A stretch of DNA of 64,000 nucleotides from Acidipropionibacterium virtanenii. Lineage in GTDB: Bacteria > Actinomycetota > Actinomycetes > Propionibacteriales > Propionibacteriaceae. Positions 28,276 to 37,929 of this stretch are shown piece after piece. The notes under the pieces were generated by a model. The model did no database searches. It worked only from the letters and a program-made list of their open reading frames with translations, and was not told where the DNA came from. A program made the position numbers and the translations under genes. The stretch lies in the NCBI RefSeq assembly GCF_003325455.1, contig NZ_CP025198.1, positions 806,001 to 870,000 on the forward strand. The letters are read 5' to 3'. How positions within the stretch are numbered: position 1 is the first letter of the stretch; each line of letters opens with the position of its first letter.

Positions 28276-29196
28276 TCATCGGCCCATCCGGCGGATGAAT
28301 CGGCGGGACACGGCCTTGGCGATCAGGTTCAGCCCCATCACCAGGATGATCAGGGTCAGGGCCGCTCCCCACACGGTGGGGGTGTCGGCCGATCCCTGGG
28401 TGTAGGCGTTCGAGATGATCGTGGGCAGCGTCGCGAAGGTCGGGGAACCCGGATTCAGGGTGATGTACTGGTTGAACTGCAGCAGCACGATCAGCGGAGC
28501 CGTCTCTCCCATCACCCGGGCCAGGCCCAGCACGATGCCGGTGATGATGCCCGAGACCGACGTCGGCAGCACCACCGAGATGATCGTCCGCCACTTCGGG
28601 ACGCCCAGTGCGAAGGACGCCTCCCGCAGCGAGTCCGGCACCAGCTTGAGCATCTCCTCGGTGGAGCGCAGCACGGTCGGCACCATGAGGATCACCAGGG
28701 ACGCGGACGCCGCCCAGGCCGACTGGCGCCCTCCCAGGGTGGTGATGACCAGGGCGAAGACGAACAGCGCCGCGACGATGGAGGGCACCCCGGAGAGCAC
28801 GTCCACGGCGAAGCTGATCACCCTGGCGATCTTCCGCCCCCGGGCGTACTCCACCAGGTAGATGGCGGTGAGCAGTGCGATCGGCACCGAGATGACAGCT
28901 GTGATGAGGCCGATCTCCACGGTGCCGATGATGGCGTGCAGGGCCCCCCACTTCGCCTGGTCGGCGGCATCCATGGCGTCGGTCCACCACGCGGTGCGCA
29001 GCAGCGACCCGATGCCCCTGCTGATGGCCGACCACAGCACCCACACCAGCGGGATGACGGCCAGCAGGGTGGCGGTCACCATGAAGACGGAGGCGAGTCC
29101 GTTGCGGGCGGTCCTCGAACCGGAGGGCCGGGTGAGGTCTAGGTCGGACGCCGGCTCGTCGGTGGTTTGTCCGGAGATCAGATCCGTGGCGGTCAT
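28276..29196 (-). CDS. pstA: Phosphate ABC transporter permease PstA
   Basis: PstA is one half of the phosphate channel. It has about six membrane helices in 306 residues, the inner-membrane loop motif EASFALGVPKWRTIISVVLP for ATPase contact, and GVPSIVAALFVFAL typical of PstA. Its ATG overlaps the pstC stop by 4 nt. The first 35 residues are hydrophilic. Confidence 0.95.
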   Translation of the reverse strand: MTATDLISGQTTDEPASDLDLTRPSGSRTARNGLASVFMVTATLLAVIPLVWVLWSAISRGIGSLLRTAWWTDAMDAADQAKWGALHAIIGTVEIGLITAVISVPIALLTAIYLVEYARGRKIARVISFAVDVLSGVPSIVAALFVFALVITTLGGRQSAWAASASLVILMVPTVLRSTEEMLKLVPDSLREASFALGVPKWRTIISVVLPTSVSGIITGIVLGLARVMGETAPLIVLLQFNQYITLNPGSPTFATLPTIISNAYTQGSADTPTVWGAALTLIILVMGLNLIAKAVSRRFIRRMGR

Positions 29197-30212
29197 CTGC
29201 GGACCCCTCTCCCGGCGATGGCCCGGGCCGCCGCATTGACGATGAAGGTGATGATGAACAGGCTCAGCGCCGAGGCCACCAGGGCGCCGAGGGCCCCGGG
29301 ATCATTGATCGCCTCGGAGAAGTCCCGGGCGATCTTCGAGGCGAAGGTGTCGCCGCCGGTGAAGATCGACGGGTTGAAGGCCTTGCGCAGCTGCATCTGG
29401 CTCACCTGCTGCAGGATCAGGGTGACCGCCAGGGTCTCGCCGAGAGCGCGCCCCAGGCCGAGCATCGACCCGGAGATGATGCCGGAGCGCGAGTGCGGCA
29501 GCACGGCGGTGCGGATCACCTCCCAGCGCGTCGCTCCCAGGGCCTGCGCCGCCTCGATCTGGTCGCGCGGGGTCTGGGCCATCACATCGCGACTGGTCGC
29601 GGTGATGATCGGCAGGATCATGATCGCCAGCACCACCGATGCCAGGAAGACCGTGCCGGTGGGATCGGTCCACGACGGGGTCGCCTTGAAGATCGGGATC
29701 CACCCCAGCAGATCGATGAGGACCTCGCGGATCCACACGATCACCCCGGACGAGCCGAGGACGATGCCGCCCCACAGACCGAAGATGATCGAGGGGACGG
29801 CGGCCAGCAGGTCGATGACGAAGGCCACCGGCCCCGCCAGTCGCCTCGGTGCCATCTGGGTGATGAACAGGGCGATGCCGATGGCCAGGGGGACGGCGAT
29901 GACGAGTGCGATGATCGAGGAGATCACCGTGGTCCAGGCCATCGCGGCGATACCGAACTCCAGGGGCGAGGAGTCGGTGGACCAGGTGCGGGTGGTGAAG
30001 AAGTTCGCGTCGTCGTCGCTCAGCGCGGGCAGGGCGGCCTTGATCAGGAAGATCAGGATCACCAGCACCAGGACGGCCAGGGCGATCGCGATGCCGGCCG
30101 ACAGACCGGAGAAGATCCGGTCGCCGACCCGCGACGGCGGCTTGAGACGGGACGCCGGTGCCGGCGAGCCCTCAGGCTGCGCCGGTCGGGTGGTCGAACG
30201 GATGTCGGCCAT
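29193..30212 (-). CDS. pstC: Phosphate ABC transporter permease PstC
   Basis: PstC pairs with PstA. Its 339 residues have about six membrane helices with the larger first loop usual in PstC; AAVPSIIFGLWGGIVLG and the coupling loop AAQALGATRWEVIRTAVLP are the family motifs. A proline-rich hydrophilic stretch of 30 residues precedes the first helix. It starts 5 nt after the pstS stop. Confidence 0.95.
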   Translation of the reverse strand: MADIRSTTRPAQPEGSPAPASRLKPPSRVGDRIFSGLSAGIAIALAVLVLVILIFLIKAALPALSDDDANFFTTRTWSTDSSPLEFGIAAMAWTTVISSIIALVIAVPLAIGIALFITQMAPRRLAGPVAFVIDLLAAVPSIIFGLWGGIVLGSSGVIVWIREVLIDLLGWIPIFKATPSWTDPTGTVFLASVVLAIMILPIITATSRDVMAQTPRDQIEAAQALGATRWEVIRTAVLPHSRSGIISGSMLGLGRALGETLAVTLILQQVSQMQLRKAFNPSIFTGGDTFASKIARDFSEAINDPGALGALVASALSLFIITFIVNAAARAIAGRGVRR

Positions 30213-30217
30213 GGATA

Positions 30218-31366
30218 TCAGGCGATGGCCTGGGCGGCGGCGATCACCTTGCCGGCGACCTCACCGGGCAGCGGGGCGTAGCCGGCGGCGGTGATGGCCT
30301 TCTGCTCCGCGTCGGAGGCGTAGAAGCTCATGAAATCCTTCAGCAGGGCCGTCTTCTGCGCGTCCAGACCCTTGGAGCAGACGATCTCGTAGGTCACCAG
30401 AACCGCGGGGTACACGCCTGCGGGGGTGTCCTTGTACTGCATCTCGAGTTGCAGATTGTTCCCGGCGCCGGCGCTCTTTGCGGCCGAGACGGCCTTGCCC
30501 GCGGACTCTCCCGACAGCTTGACCGGTCCGTTGCCGTTGTCGATGGCGACGGTCGTGAGGTCGTTCTTCTCGGCGTAGCTCCACTCGACGTAGGAGATGG
30601 AGTTCTTGGTGGACTTGACCGCCTGGGCGACGCCGGCGGACTTGTCGGCGCCCTTTCCGGTGCCCTTCCACTGCTTGGAGTGCTTCTCGGTCCACACGTC
30701 GCCGGCGGCCTTGTTGAGGTAGTTGGTGAAGTTGTCGGTGGTCCCCGACTCGTCGGAGCGGTAGAAGACCGAGATATCGGTGGAGGGCAGCTTCGCCGAC
30801 GGGTTCTCCTTCTTGATGGCGGCGTCGTTCCACTTCAGGATCTCGCCGGAGAAGATGCCGGCCAGAGTCTGGGAGCTGAGGTTGAGCTCCTTGACGCCGT
30901 CCAGGTTCACCACGACGGCGATCGGACCGGCGGCCATCGGCAGGTGCCAGGCCTCGCTGGCCGAGCAGCGCTGGGCCGCCTTGGAGATCTCGCCCTTGTC
31001 GGCGGACAGCGCCGAGTCGGATCCGGCCCAGTCGATCTGCTTGCCGAGGAAGGCCGAGACCCCGGCTCCCGAACCGGTGATCGAGTAGTTGACCTTGCTG
31101 GATCCGCAGGCCTTCTTGTAGTCGTTGATCACCTGGGTGATCGCATTGGCCTGGGCCGAGGACCCGCCGCCGTTGATGGTGCCGCCCGGGCAGGTGGGCG
31201 TGTAGTCGGTGGGGCTCGGTGCGGCCGCGGCCACGGTGCTGGTGGCCTTCGCGGTGGAGGCGGCGGTCGATGCGGACGAGCCGGTCTCCGATGAGCCGCA
31301 GGCCGACAGGCCGAGGGCGCCCAGCAGGGCGACGGTGGTGAGCGTGGCGAGACGCGTGGTCTTCAC
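30218..31366 (-). CDS. pstS: Phosphate-binding lipoprotein PstS
   Basis: PstS captures phosphate outside the membrane. A lipoprotein signal (LATLTTVALLGALGLSACG) is followed by a Ser/Thr/Ala linker. Ligand motifs NGGGSSAQ near the start of the mature fold, TGSGAGVSAF and YRSDESGTTDNF fit the family. A GTG start at 31366 gives 382 residues with the signal at the N-terminus; the longer open frame would bury it. It is the first gene of pstSCAB, with a PhoP box about 130 nt upstream. Confidence 0.95.
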   Translation of the reverse strand: MKTTRLATLTTVALLGALGLSACGSSETGSSASTAASTAKATSTVAAAAPSPTDYTPTCPGGTINGGGSSAQANAITQVINDYKKACGSSKVNYSITGSGAGVSAFLGKQIDWAGSDSALSADKGEISKAAQRCSASEAWHLPMAAGPIAVVVNLDGVKELNLSSQTLAGIFSGEILKWNDAAIKKENPSAKLPSTDISVFYRSDESGTTDNFTNYLNKAAGDVWTEKHSKQWKGTGKGADKSAGVAQAVKSTKNSISYVEWSYAEKNDLTTVAIDNGNGPVKLSGESAGKAVSAAKSAGAGNNLQLEMQYKDTPAGVYPAVLVTYEIVCSKGLDAQKTALLKDFMSFYASDAEQKAITAAGYAPLPGEVAGKVIAAAQAIA

Positions 31367-31463
31367 AGGGAATCCTCGAGGTAGGGACTGTGGCGAGGAG
31401 GCCCGGGCAGTCCCCGCGACGCCGTCCGGCGCCGCGGCCCCCCCGGAACCTCGTACGCGGCTC

Positions 31464-31518
31464 ACGCTAGGAGGATCACATGTCGCCCCGCCCCACTCCG
31501 GATGAACGGCGGGTGAAC
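31464..31518 (-). promoter_or_regulatory. PhoP box and -10 of the pst operon
   Basis: On the minus strand GTTCACCCGCC and GTTCATCCGGA (31518-31497) are two adjacent 11-nt direct repeats of the PhoP-box type known from actinobacteria. TAGCGT at 31469-31464 could be the -10; there is no good -35, as expected where an activator recruits polymerase. Low phosphate should induce pstSCAB. Confidence 0.75.
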
Positions 31519-31543
31519 TGTCAGCGGCGAGTGTCCGGGTCTC

Positions 31544-32452
31544 TCAGACCGAGGGCCGATGCCACTCCTGGCGCACCGCGCGCCCCTTGTGGTCGAGGTG
31601 GACGATGAGGCACTCGGCGGTCGACATCGGATGGTTGCCCGAGTGCACCACGTCGCCCATGCTGGGCAGCACCGGGCGGTGGCCGCAGATCGCCAGCGGG
31701 GAGTCGGGATCGTCGAGGGCCTCGGCCACCAGCTTCTTCATGGCCCGCTTCGGCGCCTTGTGATGGGCCTCGAAGGTCTCCTCGGTGAATTCCGGGCACT
31801 CGGTGATCTCGATGTCGGAGTCTTTCGCGAAGGGCTGCAGGGTCTGCATGCACCTCTTCGACGGGGAACTCACCAGGCGCGTGACGCCGTAGGCGTCCAG
31901 CAGCGTGCGCAGCGCCTTGGCCTGCCGATGCCCCCGCCGGTCGAGGGGCCGCTTCGTGTCGTCGGCGTTGCCCTTCTTGGATCCCCACTCCTTGCGGCTG
32001 ACCGCCTTGGCGTGGCGCACCATGAGGATCGTCATCGTCGGCGGGATCTCCAGAGCCTCCTCGAGCACCTGGACGTCGGTGTGGTAGCTCAGCCGTTCCC
32101 GGGCCTGCCCGACGTCGAGCCACAGCACCTCGTCGACCTCCGAGCGGTCGATCTCGCCCGCCTCGGCGGCGCACACCCTCGCCCGCCACCACTGGACCAT
32201 CTTGCCGCCCTTGTGCGGTACGTCGTACTCGATCGGCTGGAGTCCGGCAGTCAGCCTCACCTTGACCCCGGTCTCCTCCAGAACCTCCCGCACGGCCGCG
32301 ACCGGCGCGTCCTCGCCGGATTCCAGGTGGCCCTTCGGGAGGCTGATGTCGTCGTAGCGGGGGCGGTGGACGGTCAGTACCTGCGGGCCGTTCGGTCCGT
32401 CCCTCAGCACGACCGCTCCGGCCGCCATGATCGGCCCCCTGCGCCTGCTCAT
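31544..32452 (-). CDS. Two-domain Nudix hydrolase/histidine phosphatase (MutT1-like)
   Basis: Residues 1-140 form a Nudix domain with the box GHLESGEDAPVAAVREVLEE. Residues 140-300 form a histidine phosphatase with MVRHAKA and a later ICGHRPV. The same fusion, MutT1 of mycobacteria, hydrolyses 8-oxo-(d)GTP and diadenosine polyphosphates. It has 302 residues with all key residues visible. It is encoded just downstream of ppk, with an 81-nt gap, a common pairing in actinobacteria; both act on nucleotide or polyphosphate pools. Confidence 0.88.
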   Translation of the reverse strand: MSRRRGPIMAAGAVVLRDGPNGPQVLTVHRPRYDDISLPKGHLESGEDAPVAAVREVLEETGVKVRLTAGLQPIEYDVPHKGGKMVQWWRARVCAAEAGEIDRSEVDEVLWLDVGQARERLSYHTDVQVLEEALEIPPTMTILMVRHAKAVSRKEWGSKKGNADDTKRPLDRRGHRQAKALRTLLDAYGVTRLVSSPSKRCMQTLQPFAKDSDIEITECPEFTEETFEAHHKAPKRAMKKLVAEALDDPDSPLAICGHRPVLPSMGDVVHSGNHPMSTAECLIVHLDHKGRAVRQEWHRPSV

Positions 32453-32533
32453 CAGTGCACCGGTCCGGGGCCAGGGGTGCGGGGGCGCACGACCGGCGTG
32501 CCCGTGCTGCGAGTGTCGCTCATCTCGGGCGCC

Positions 32534-34654
32534 TCACTTGCGTCGTTCCCTGGTGCGGCCGATGAGGACCTCCTGCAGGTCGGCCAGGACGTCGCCGTCG
32601 GCGTCGCGGGAGACCTGCTCCCACGCGCGGTCGTGCAACTGCCACGAGATGGTGCCCGGGTCGAAGGCCAGCGCGAAGAGCCCCTCGATCTCGGCGATGT
32701 GATCCTTGTTGGTGAGGCTCACCAGCACCTCGACGCGGCGGTCCAGGTTGCGGTGCATGAGGTCGGCCGAGCCGATCGCCACCGTGGGACTGCCGCCGTT
32801 GGCGAACCAGAAGACCCGCGAGTGCTCCAGGAAGCGGCCCAGGATCGAGCGCACCCGGATGTTCTCGCTCAGCCCGGGCACCCCGGGGCGGATCGAGCAG
32901 ATGCCGCGCACCCACAGGTCCACCGGCACCCCGGCTCGCGAGGCTCGGTAGAGGGCGTCGATGACTCGCTCGTCGACGATCGAGTTCACCTTGATCTTGA
33001 CCCCGGCAGGGCGACCGGCCTCCTGGTGCGCGATCTCATTCTCGATGGCGTCGATGATCCCGGTGCGGATCCCCTCGGGGGCCACCAGCAGCCGCCGGTA
33101 CCGCTTCTCGGCGGTCATCCCCGACAGGTGGTTGAACAGCCGGGCGACGTCGTCGGTGATGATCGGGTTGCAGGTCAGCAGACCCAGATCCTCGTACTGG
33201 CGGGCCGTCTTCGGGTTGTAGTTTCCGGTGCCGATGTGGGCGTAGCGGCGCAACCCCTCGCCCTCGTCGCGGATCGCCAGGGACAGTTTGCAGTGGGTCT
33301 TCAGGCCCACCATCCCGTAGACGACGTGGACGCCGGCCTGCTCCAGCACCCGCGCCCAGGCGATATTGGCCTGCTCGTCGAAACGGGCCTTGATCTCGAC
33401 GACGGCGAGCACCTGCTTGCCGGCCTGGGCGGCGTCGACCAGGGCGTCGACGATGGGGGAGTCACCGGAGGTGCGGTAGAGGGTCTGCTTGATCGCCAGC
33501 ACCTTCGGGTCGGCGGCCGCCTGCTCGATGAACCGCTGGACGCTGGTGGCGAAGGAGTCGTAGGGGTGATGCACCAGCACGTCGCGGCGACGGATCGCCT
33601 TGAAGATGTTGGCCGGCCGGGCCGTCTCGACCTCTGCCAGGTGGGGGTGGGTGATCGGCAGGAAGTTCGGGTACTTCAGGTCGTCGCGATCCACCTTGGC
33701 CAGGGAGAACAGGCCGGTGAGATCCAGCGGCGCGGGCAGCCGGAAGACCTCGGACTCGCTGACCCCCAGTTCTCGGGTGAGCAGCTCGAGCATGTCGTCC
33801 TGGATGTCGCTCTGCACCTCCAGGCGGACCGGTGGACGGCCCACCTCTCGGCGCAGCAGTTCCTTCTCCAGGGAGAACAGCAGGTTCTCGGCGTCGTCCT
33901 CCTCCACCTCGACGTCCTCGTTGCGGGTGACGCGGAAGGTGGTGTGCTGCAGCACATGCATGCCGGTGAACAGCTGATCGAGATGACGGCTGATGATCTC
34001 CTCGAGGGGCACGAAGCGGCCGTGACCCAGGTGGAAGAAGCGGGGCAGCACCGAGGGCACCTTGACGCGGGCGAACTGGTCGGCGCCGGTCACCGGGTTG
34101 CGCAGCATCACCGCCAGGTTGATCGAGAGGCCGCGGATGTAGGGGAAGGGGTGCGAGGGGTCGACGGCCAGCGGGGTGAGCACCGGGAAGACCCGCTCGG
34201 AGAAGAGGGTGCGCATCCGGTCCTTCTCCTCGTCGTCGAGCTCGGACCAGGCGAGGATGTGGATGCCCTCCTCTGCGAGCTGGGGGCGGACGACGTCGGC
34301 GAAGACCTTCGACTGATCGGCCACCAGCTGGTGGGTGCGGTCGAGGATCGCCTCATGGAGGTCCCGGGGCATCTGGCCGGTGACGGTGGGCACGGCCACC
34401 CCGGCCGCGATCCGGCGCTTGAGACCGGCCACCCGCACCATGAAGAACTCGTCGAGATTGCTCGAGAATATGGCCAGGAAGTTGGCCCGCTCCAGCAGCG
34501 GGATCCGCTCGGAGTCCCGGGCCAGGTCCAGGACCCGGTCGTTGAACGCCAGCCAGGACAACTCGCGGTCGGAGAAGCGGTCCGCCGGAAGGTCGGCCAC
34601 CTCACTCTCCCCGACGGGCGAGAGACCTGGGACTGACGTCGACTTCTTCTCCAT
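32534..34654 (-). CDS. ppk: Polyphosphate kinase 1
   Basis: PPK1 makes polyphosphate from ATP reversibly. The phosphorylated His is in [14 protein letters not shown] and a second conserved His in [21 protein letters not shown] marks the N-terminal part. It has 706 residues, usual for the family. The start is taken at MEKKSTS because GAGGAG lies 8 nt upstream; the longer frame to 34912 is Arg/Pro nonsense. The neighbours pst, the Nudix/phosphatase and glnR link it to phosphate and nitrogen control. No PhoP box was seen before it. Confidence 0.95.
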   Translation of the reverse strand: MEKKSTSVPGLSPVGESEVADLPADRFSDRELSWLAFNDRVLDLARDSERIPLLERANFLAIFSSNLDEFFMVRVAGLKRRIAAGVAVPTVTGQMPRDLHEAILDRTHQLVADQSKVFADVVRPQLAEEGIHILAWSELDDEEKDRMRTLFSERVFPVLTPLAVDPSHPFPYIRGLSINLAVMLRNPVTGADQFARVKVPSVLPRFFHLGHGRFVPLEEIISRHLDQLFTGMHVLQHTTFRVTRNEDVEVEEDDAENLLFSLEKELLRREVGRPPVRLEVQSDIQDDMLELLTRELGVSESEVFRLPAPLDLTGLFSLAKVDRDDLKYPNFLPITHPHLAEVETARPANIFKAIRRRDVLVHHPYDSFATSVQRFIEQAAADPKVLAIKQTLYRTSGDSPIVDALVDAAQAGKQVLAVVEIKARFDEQANIAWARVLEQAGVHVVYGMVGLKTHCKLSLAIRDEGEGLRRYAHIGTGNYNPKTARQYEDLGLLTCNPIITDDVARLFNHLSGMTAEKRYRRLLVAPEGIRTGIIDAIENEIAHQEAGRPAGVKIKVNSIVDERVIDALYRASRAGVPVDLWVRGICSIRPGVPGLSENIRVRSILGRFLEHSRVFWFANGGSPTVAIGSADLMHRNLDRRVEVLVSLTNKDHIAEIEGLFALAFDPGTISWQLHDRAWEQVSRDADGDVLADLQEVLIGRTRERRK

Positions 34655-34773
34655 CTGGCTGCTCCTCAACATGGCGATCGGGAGAGGCGGGCCGACAATC
34701 CACCGGATGCGGCACCGGCCACTCTCGGCTACGGAGCACAATCTACCGGAACCGGTCGCTGCGGGAGCGAGGG

Positions 34774-35418
34774 TCAGCGCTGGGCCTGGAATCGGTATCC
34801 GACAGAGCGGACCGTCTGGATGTGACCGTCGTACTCGGGGCCTATTTTGGCGCGCAGCCGCCGGATGTGGACGTCGACCGTGCGGGTGCCGCCGTAGTAG
34901 TCGTAGCCCCACACCTCCGACAGGAGGACATCGCGGGTGAGGACCCGCCCGGGGTGGGCCACCAGGAACTTCAGCAGTTCGAACTCGGTGTAGGTGAGAT
35001 CCAGCGGCTGGCCGGCCACCGTCGCCGTGTAGGCCTCCTCATCGACGGTGAAAGGACCCGCGACCAGTTCCCGGGACTCCTGGCCAGAGGCCACGAATCG
35101 CAGCCTGGCATCGGCCTCCAGCGGGGTCGCGGTGTCGGAGAGGAAGTCGTCGGCCCCCCAGTCCCTGGTCACCACGGACAGGGTCGACGCCGAGGCCAGC
35201 AGCACCACCGGGGCGTTGGAGGTCTGGGAGGAGACCTGGAGGCAGACCTCCTTCGCTCTGGCCGGCTCGGTCCTGCAGTCCACCAGCACGACGTCGATCA
35301 CATCAAGGTGATCGATGCAGTCCGCGACCTCGGAGTAGCGGTCGGTGGTGTGCGGCAGCAGTTCGAGGGCCTCGGGCAGCGGTTGGCCCGCGGGCCCGAC
35401 AAGAGCCAGTCTCGACAC
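34774..35418 (-). CDS. glnR: GlnR-type OmpR-family transcriptional regulator
   Basis: GlnR is the global nitrogen regulator of actinobacteria, an orphan response regulator that dimerises without phosphorylation. The receiver-like part (about 1-110) has VVLVDCRTE but lacks the full acidic pocket. The DNA-binding part (about 125-212; [35 protein letters not shown]) matches GlnR closely. The GTG start at 35418 has GAGGAGG upstream, giving 214 residues. In mycobacteria glnR also lies near pstB, which supports the call. Confidence 0.85.
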   Translation of the reverse strand: MSRLALVGPAGQPLPEALELLPHTTDRYSEVADCIDHLDVIDVVLVDCRTEPARAKEVCLQVSSQTSNAPVVLLASASTLSVVTRDWGADDFLSDTATPLEADARLRFVASGQESRELVAGPFTVDEEAYTATVAGQPLDLTYTEFELLKFLVAHPGRVLTRDVLLSEVWGYDYYGGTRTVDVHIRRLRAKIGPEYDGHIQTVRSVGYRFQAQR

Positions 35419-35616
35419 GGTGTGCCTCCTCGTCCGGACGGGGCCGGGATGACCCGCCGGCCGTCTGCGTGCAAGTGGCCGGGCCCGTCGCATCTGCCCC
35501 CAATTATGGCGACAATCGTCCGCAACGCGTCCGGGGGCCGCATCGCGGCGTGTGGGCGGGGCCTAGCAATTGTCGGCGGGGGTGATCTGCGACATCGACC
35601 TCGGTAGACTCTCCGG

Positions 35617-36570
35617 GTGCCCACTGATCTTCCAGACGAGTGGTTCCGGCCCTCGCGACCCGAGGGGGACGGGGCCGGGGAGCTGGACCGACTCGCGGAT
35701 CAGGCCCGTTCAGACTCCGAGGAAGGGCCGGATCACAGGCCCTTCTCGCCCTCATCGTCCAGCACCGCTGACGGCTCGCAGGAGGCGACGGATCCCGGTG
35801 CCCGCACGCTGGATCCGGAGAGCACCGGGAGGCTCAGCCTGGGCGGTCTCGACGACGAGGGCCCCAGCGTGGTCGTCGGCCACGCTCCCAGGCGGGGATC
35901 CCACAGCCGGGGGCACGGCCGCCGCGGCCCGCGCTGGCCGCTGCTGATCCTGGGCCTCACCCTGGCCCTGGTGCTAGGCCTCATCCTGGGATCGCTGGCG
36001 CGTAAGGCTCGCAGCTCCGAATCGCACATCAGTCCGGTGGGCAACAGCATCATGGCGCCGCAGACCACCGAGGCCCAGCCGTGGCGCGGATCGACGAGGA
36101 TCGTCTCAGGAGTGAGTGCCGAGGCCTCCTGTGTCACGGCGCCGGCACTCGATGAGATGGGTCGCCAGGTTCGCTATCCGGCGGCCAACGCTGTCGACGG
36201 GAACCGGTCCACCGCCTGGCGGTGCGACGGCGAGGCGATCGGCCAGAGAGTGACCCTCGAGGTGCCCTCGGGTACCCGACTGGTGGGTGTCGGCATCATC
36301 AACGGCTACGCGAAGAACTCCGGCGGAACTGACCTGTACCACGAGTACCGCCGGGTGCTGAAGGTGCGCTGGACCCTGCCCGGCGGGAGTTGGTTCACCC
36401 AGGATCTCACCGACGGCAACGAGGGCGTCCAGGGGCTGAAGATCAGCCCGCATGTGGTCCGAGGGCCGGTCGTCATGACCATCCTGGCGTCCAGCTCCCC
36501 GGGTATGCCGGGTGAAGGCACCCGGGACGCCATCCTCGTCTCGGAGATTCAGCTGTATACGAGTTCTTGA
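35617..36570 (+). CDS. Single-span membrane protein with discoidin-like outer domain
   Basis: The N-terminal 100 residues are acidic, then Arg-rich and disordered; one membrane helix (about 107-127, WPLLILGLTLALVLGLILGS) follows and an outer domain (about 160-317) has the F5/8 type C (discoidin) look: AANAVDGNRSTAWRCDGEAI is the jelly-roll calcium-loop region. Such domains bind carbohydrates. Related actinobacterial proteins often carry a zinc ribbon at the N-terminus; none is seen here. The start is GTG, 7 nt after a TAGACT -10, so probably leaderless. Confidence 0.72.
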   Translation: MPTDLPDEWFRPSRPEGDGAGELDRLADQARSDSEEGPDHRPFSPSSSSTADGSQEATDPGARTLDPESTGRLSLGGLDDEGPSVVVGHAPRRGSHSRGHGRRGPRWPLLILGLTLALVLGLILGSLARKARSSESHISPVGNSIMAPQTTEAQPWRGSTRIVSGVSAEASCVTAPALDEMGRQVRYPAANAVDGNRSTAWRCDGEAIGQRVTLEVPSGTRLVGVGIINGYAKNSGGTDLYHEYRRVLKVRWTLPGGSWFTQDLTDGNEGVQGLKISPHVVRGPVVMTILASSSPGMPGEGTRDAILVSEIQLYTSS

Positions 36571-36735
36571 GAAGGGGAGCGACTCCCCCTTCGCTCGCGC
36601 AGGCGCTCGCCGACCCCCTCGGGCGGCAGCCTGCGCCAGGGGCGGGTCGGTGTCGCCGGCCACTGGGCTCCTGTGAGTGTGCTTTGCGTCCCGTCATCCC
36701 ACGTTGGCCCCTCTGCAGGAGGGCCAACGCGGAGT
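36571..36735 (+). repeat. Dispersed intergenic structured repeat, copy B
   Basis: It starts with a hairpin AAGGGGAG-CGA-CTCCCCCTT, then GCGCTCGCCGACCCCCTCG, then TGCTTTGCGT, and ends with the hairpin GTTGGCCC ... GGGCCAAC (36703-36728). The order of these blocks is the same as in copy A read on its minus strand. Copy A lacks some inserted bases. It lies between the discoidin-domain gene and the ASCH gene. Confidence 0.6.
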
Positions 36736-36813
36736 TGCGGGCGAAAGGTGGACGCACAGCAGATTCTCACATCAGGAACCGCGGATAGGGGAACGGCGGA
36801 TAGGCTGAGCCGA

Positions 36814-37350
36814 ATGGCTGGGAACCCGGGGGTCCAGGAGTTCTGGAGCCGCTGCCGGGAGGCCCTCCCCGGGCTCCCGGAGGAACTGCCCGATGCATGG
36901 GCGTTCGGCGCAACCCGCGACCAGGCCGATGAGCTGCTCGAACTGGTGCTCGACGGCACCAAGACCGGAACCGCCTCAGCCCTGTGGGACTACGAGCACA
37001 GCGGCGATGCGCTGCCGGCCGTCGGCGGGTACAGCATCATTCTCGACGGCCGGACCGCTCCCCGCGCCCTGATCGAAACGACGTCGGTCGACGTCGTCGC
37101 GTTCGGCGAGGTGTCAGGCGCGCATGCCCGTGCCGAGGGTGAGGGGGATCGCAGCCCTTCGACCTGGCGCGAGATTCATGAACGGTTCTGGCGCAACCAT
37201 TCCGAGAACCCCGTGGCCAACGATCACGGGGGTTCATTCCTGGCTGCCGCACGCGCGGCGCGCGCTTGCCCTCGGGAAGCGGGGCGGGGTTCAGGGGGTC
37301 AGAGAACGTACTCGAACAGGTGGAACTGGCTCAGGTCCGTGCCCTCGTAG
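36814..37350 (+). pseudogene. ASCH domain gene with broken 3' end
   Basis: The first 130 residues (QEFWSRCREALPGLPEELP, WAFGATRDQADELLELVLDG, KTGTASALWDYEH) are an ASCH domain, an RNA-binding PUA-like fold thought to act in RNA modification or coactivation. Close relatives continue after SENP with a stretch ending in a conserved VVCERF; here the frame turns into low-complexity Ala/Arg sequence and runs 52 nt into the convergent GNAT gene. No other frame restores the end, so the 3' part was lost, probably by recombination near 37215. The start is at ATG 36814. Confidence 0.6.
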
Positions 37351-37829
37351 GCCACCGTGTGGCAGCCCAGATCGGTGAAGCCGTAGCGCTCGTAGAGCTT
37401 GCGCGCTGGGGTGTTCTCCACGTACGTGTCCAGCCGTACGGCCTTGCAGCCCTGCTCGCGGGCGACGTCGAGCGTCGCGTCCACCAGGAAGTGCGACACG
37501 CCCTTGCCGAGGTGTTCGGGGACAACGCCGAGGGCATGGACGACGAGGATCTCGTGCGGCGCGGCCTCGATCGCCCATGCAGCGTTCTGATAGGCCTCCA
37601 CGGCGTCGTGGTTGAGCACCGTGACACCGGCGATGCTCCCGTCCCCGTCGAGCGCGAGGCAGAGCTCGCCGGCCTCGATCCAGCCGGCGACCTCCTCCGG
37701 GGTGGGGTGGTTCTCGGTGTGCCAATGCGGGAAATCGACCGTCTCGGCCAGGTGGTCGATGATCCGCCGGTACGCCTGCTGTGTGTCGGCGGTGTCGCTC
37801 GCACCTGCTCGTCGGAAGGTCAGGGTCAC
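37299..37829 (-). CDS. GNAT family N-acetyltransferase
   Basis: The 176-residue protein has the acetyl-CoA loop VPEHLGKGVSHFLVDATLD and the C-terminal NTPARKLYERYGF typical of GNAT enzymes. The substrate is unknown. The GTG start follows AAAGGA. A tiny frame lies 6 nt upstream. It converges on the broken ASCH gene, whose frame it overlaps, and is the first intact gene of what looks like a rearranged stretch. Confidence 0.85.
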   Translation of the reverse strand: MTLTFRRAGASDTADTQQAYRRIIDHLAETVDFPHWHTENHPTPEEVAGWIEAGELCLALDGDGSIAGVTVLNHDAVEAYQNAAWAIEAAPHEILVVHALGVVPEHLGKGVSHFLVDATLDVAREQGCKAVRLDTYVENTPARKLYERYGFTDLGCHTVAYEGTDLSQFHLFEYVL

Positions 37830-37835
37830 GTAACG

Positions 37836-37928
37836 TCAGTCCTTTCGCGTCGGGTCCGCCAGCGCCGTCCGACGCGCGACCTCGGTGCTACTTGATGCCA
37901 GACGTCCCTTCGTGCTGGAACCCGACAT
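37836..37928 (-). CDS. Small open frame upstream of the GNAT gene, 30 aa
   Basis: It reads MSGSSTKGRLASSSTEVARR and ends TALADPTRKD. ALADPTR is the usual opening of ArsR-type repressors, but the frame stops there. A -10 box TAGAAT (37956-37951) lies 22 nt before the ATG, so it may be the start of the transcript for the GNAT gene. It may be a real small protein, an upstream frame, or the head of a decayed regulator. Confidence 0.3.
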   Translation of the reverse strand: MSGSSTKGRLASSSTEVARRTALADPTRKD

Positions 37929-37929
37929 G

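Noticed and set aside
31559-34636. 1025-codon open frame on the plus strand
   Set aside because: It is antisense to the Nudix and ppk genes; high G+C keeps it free of stops and the product is low complexity.
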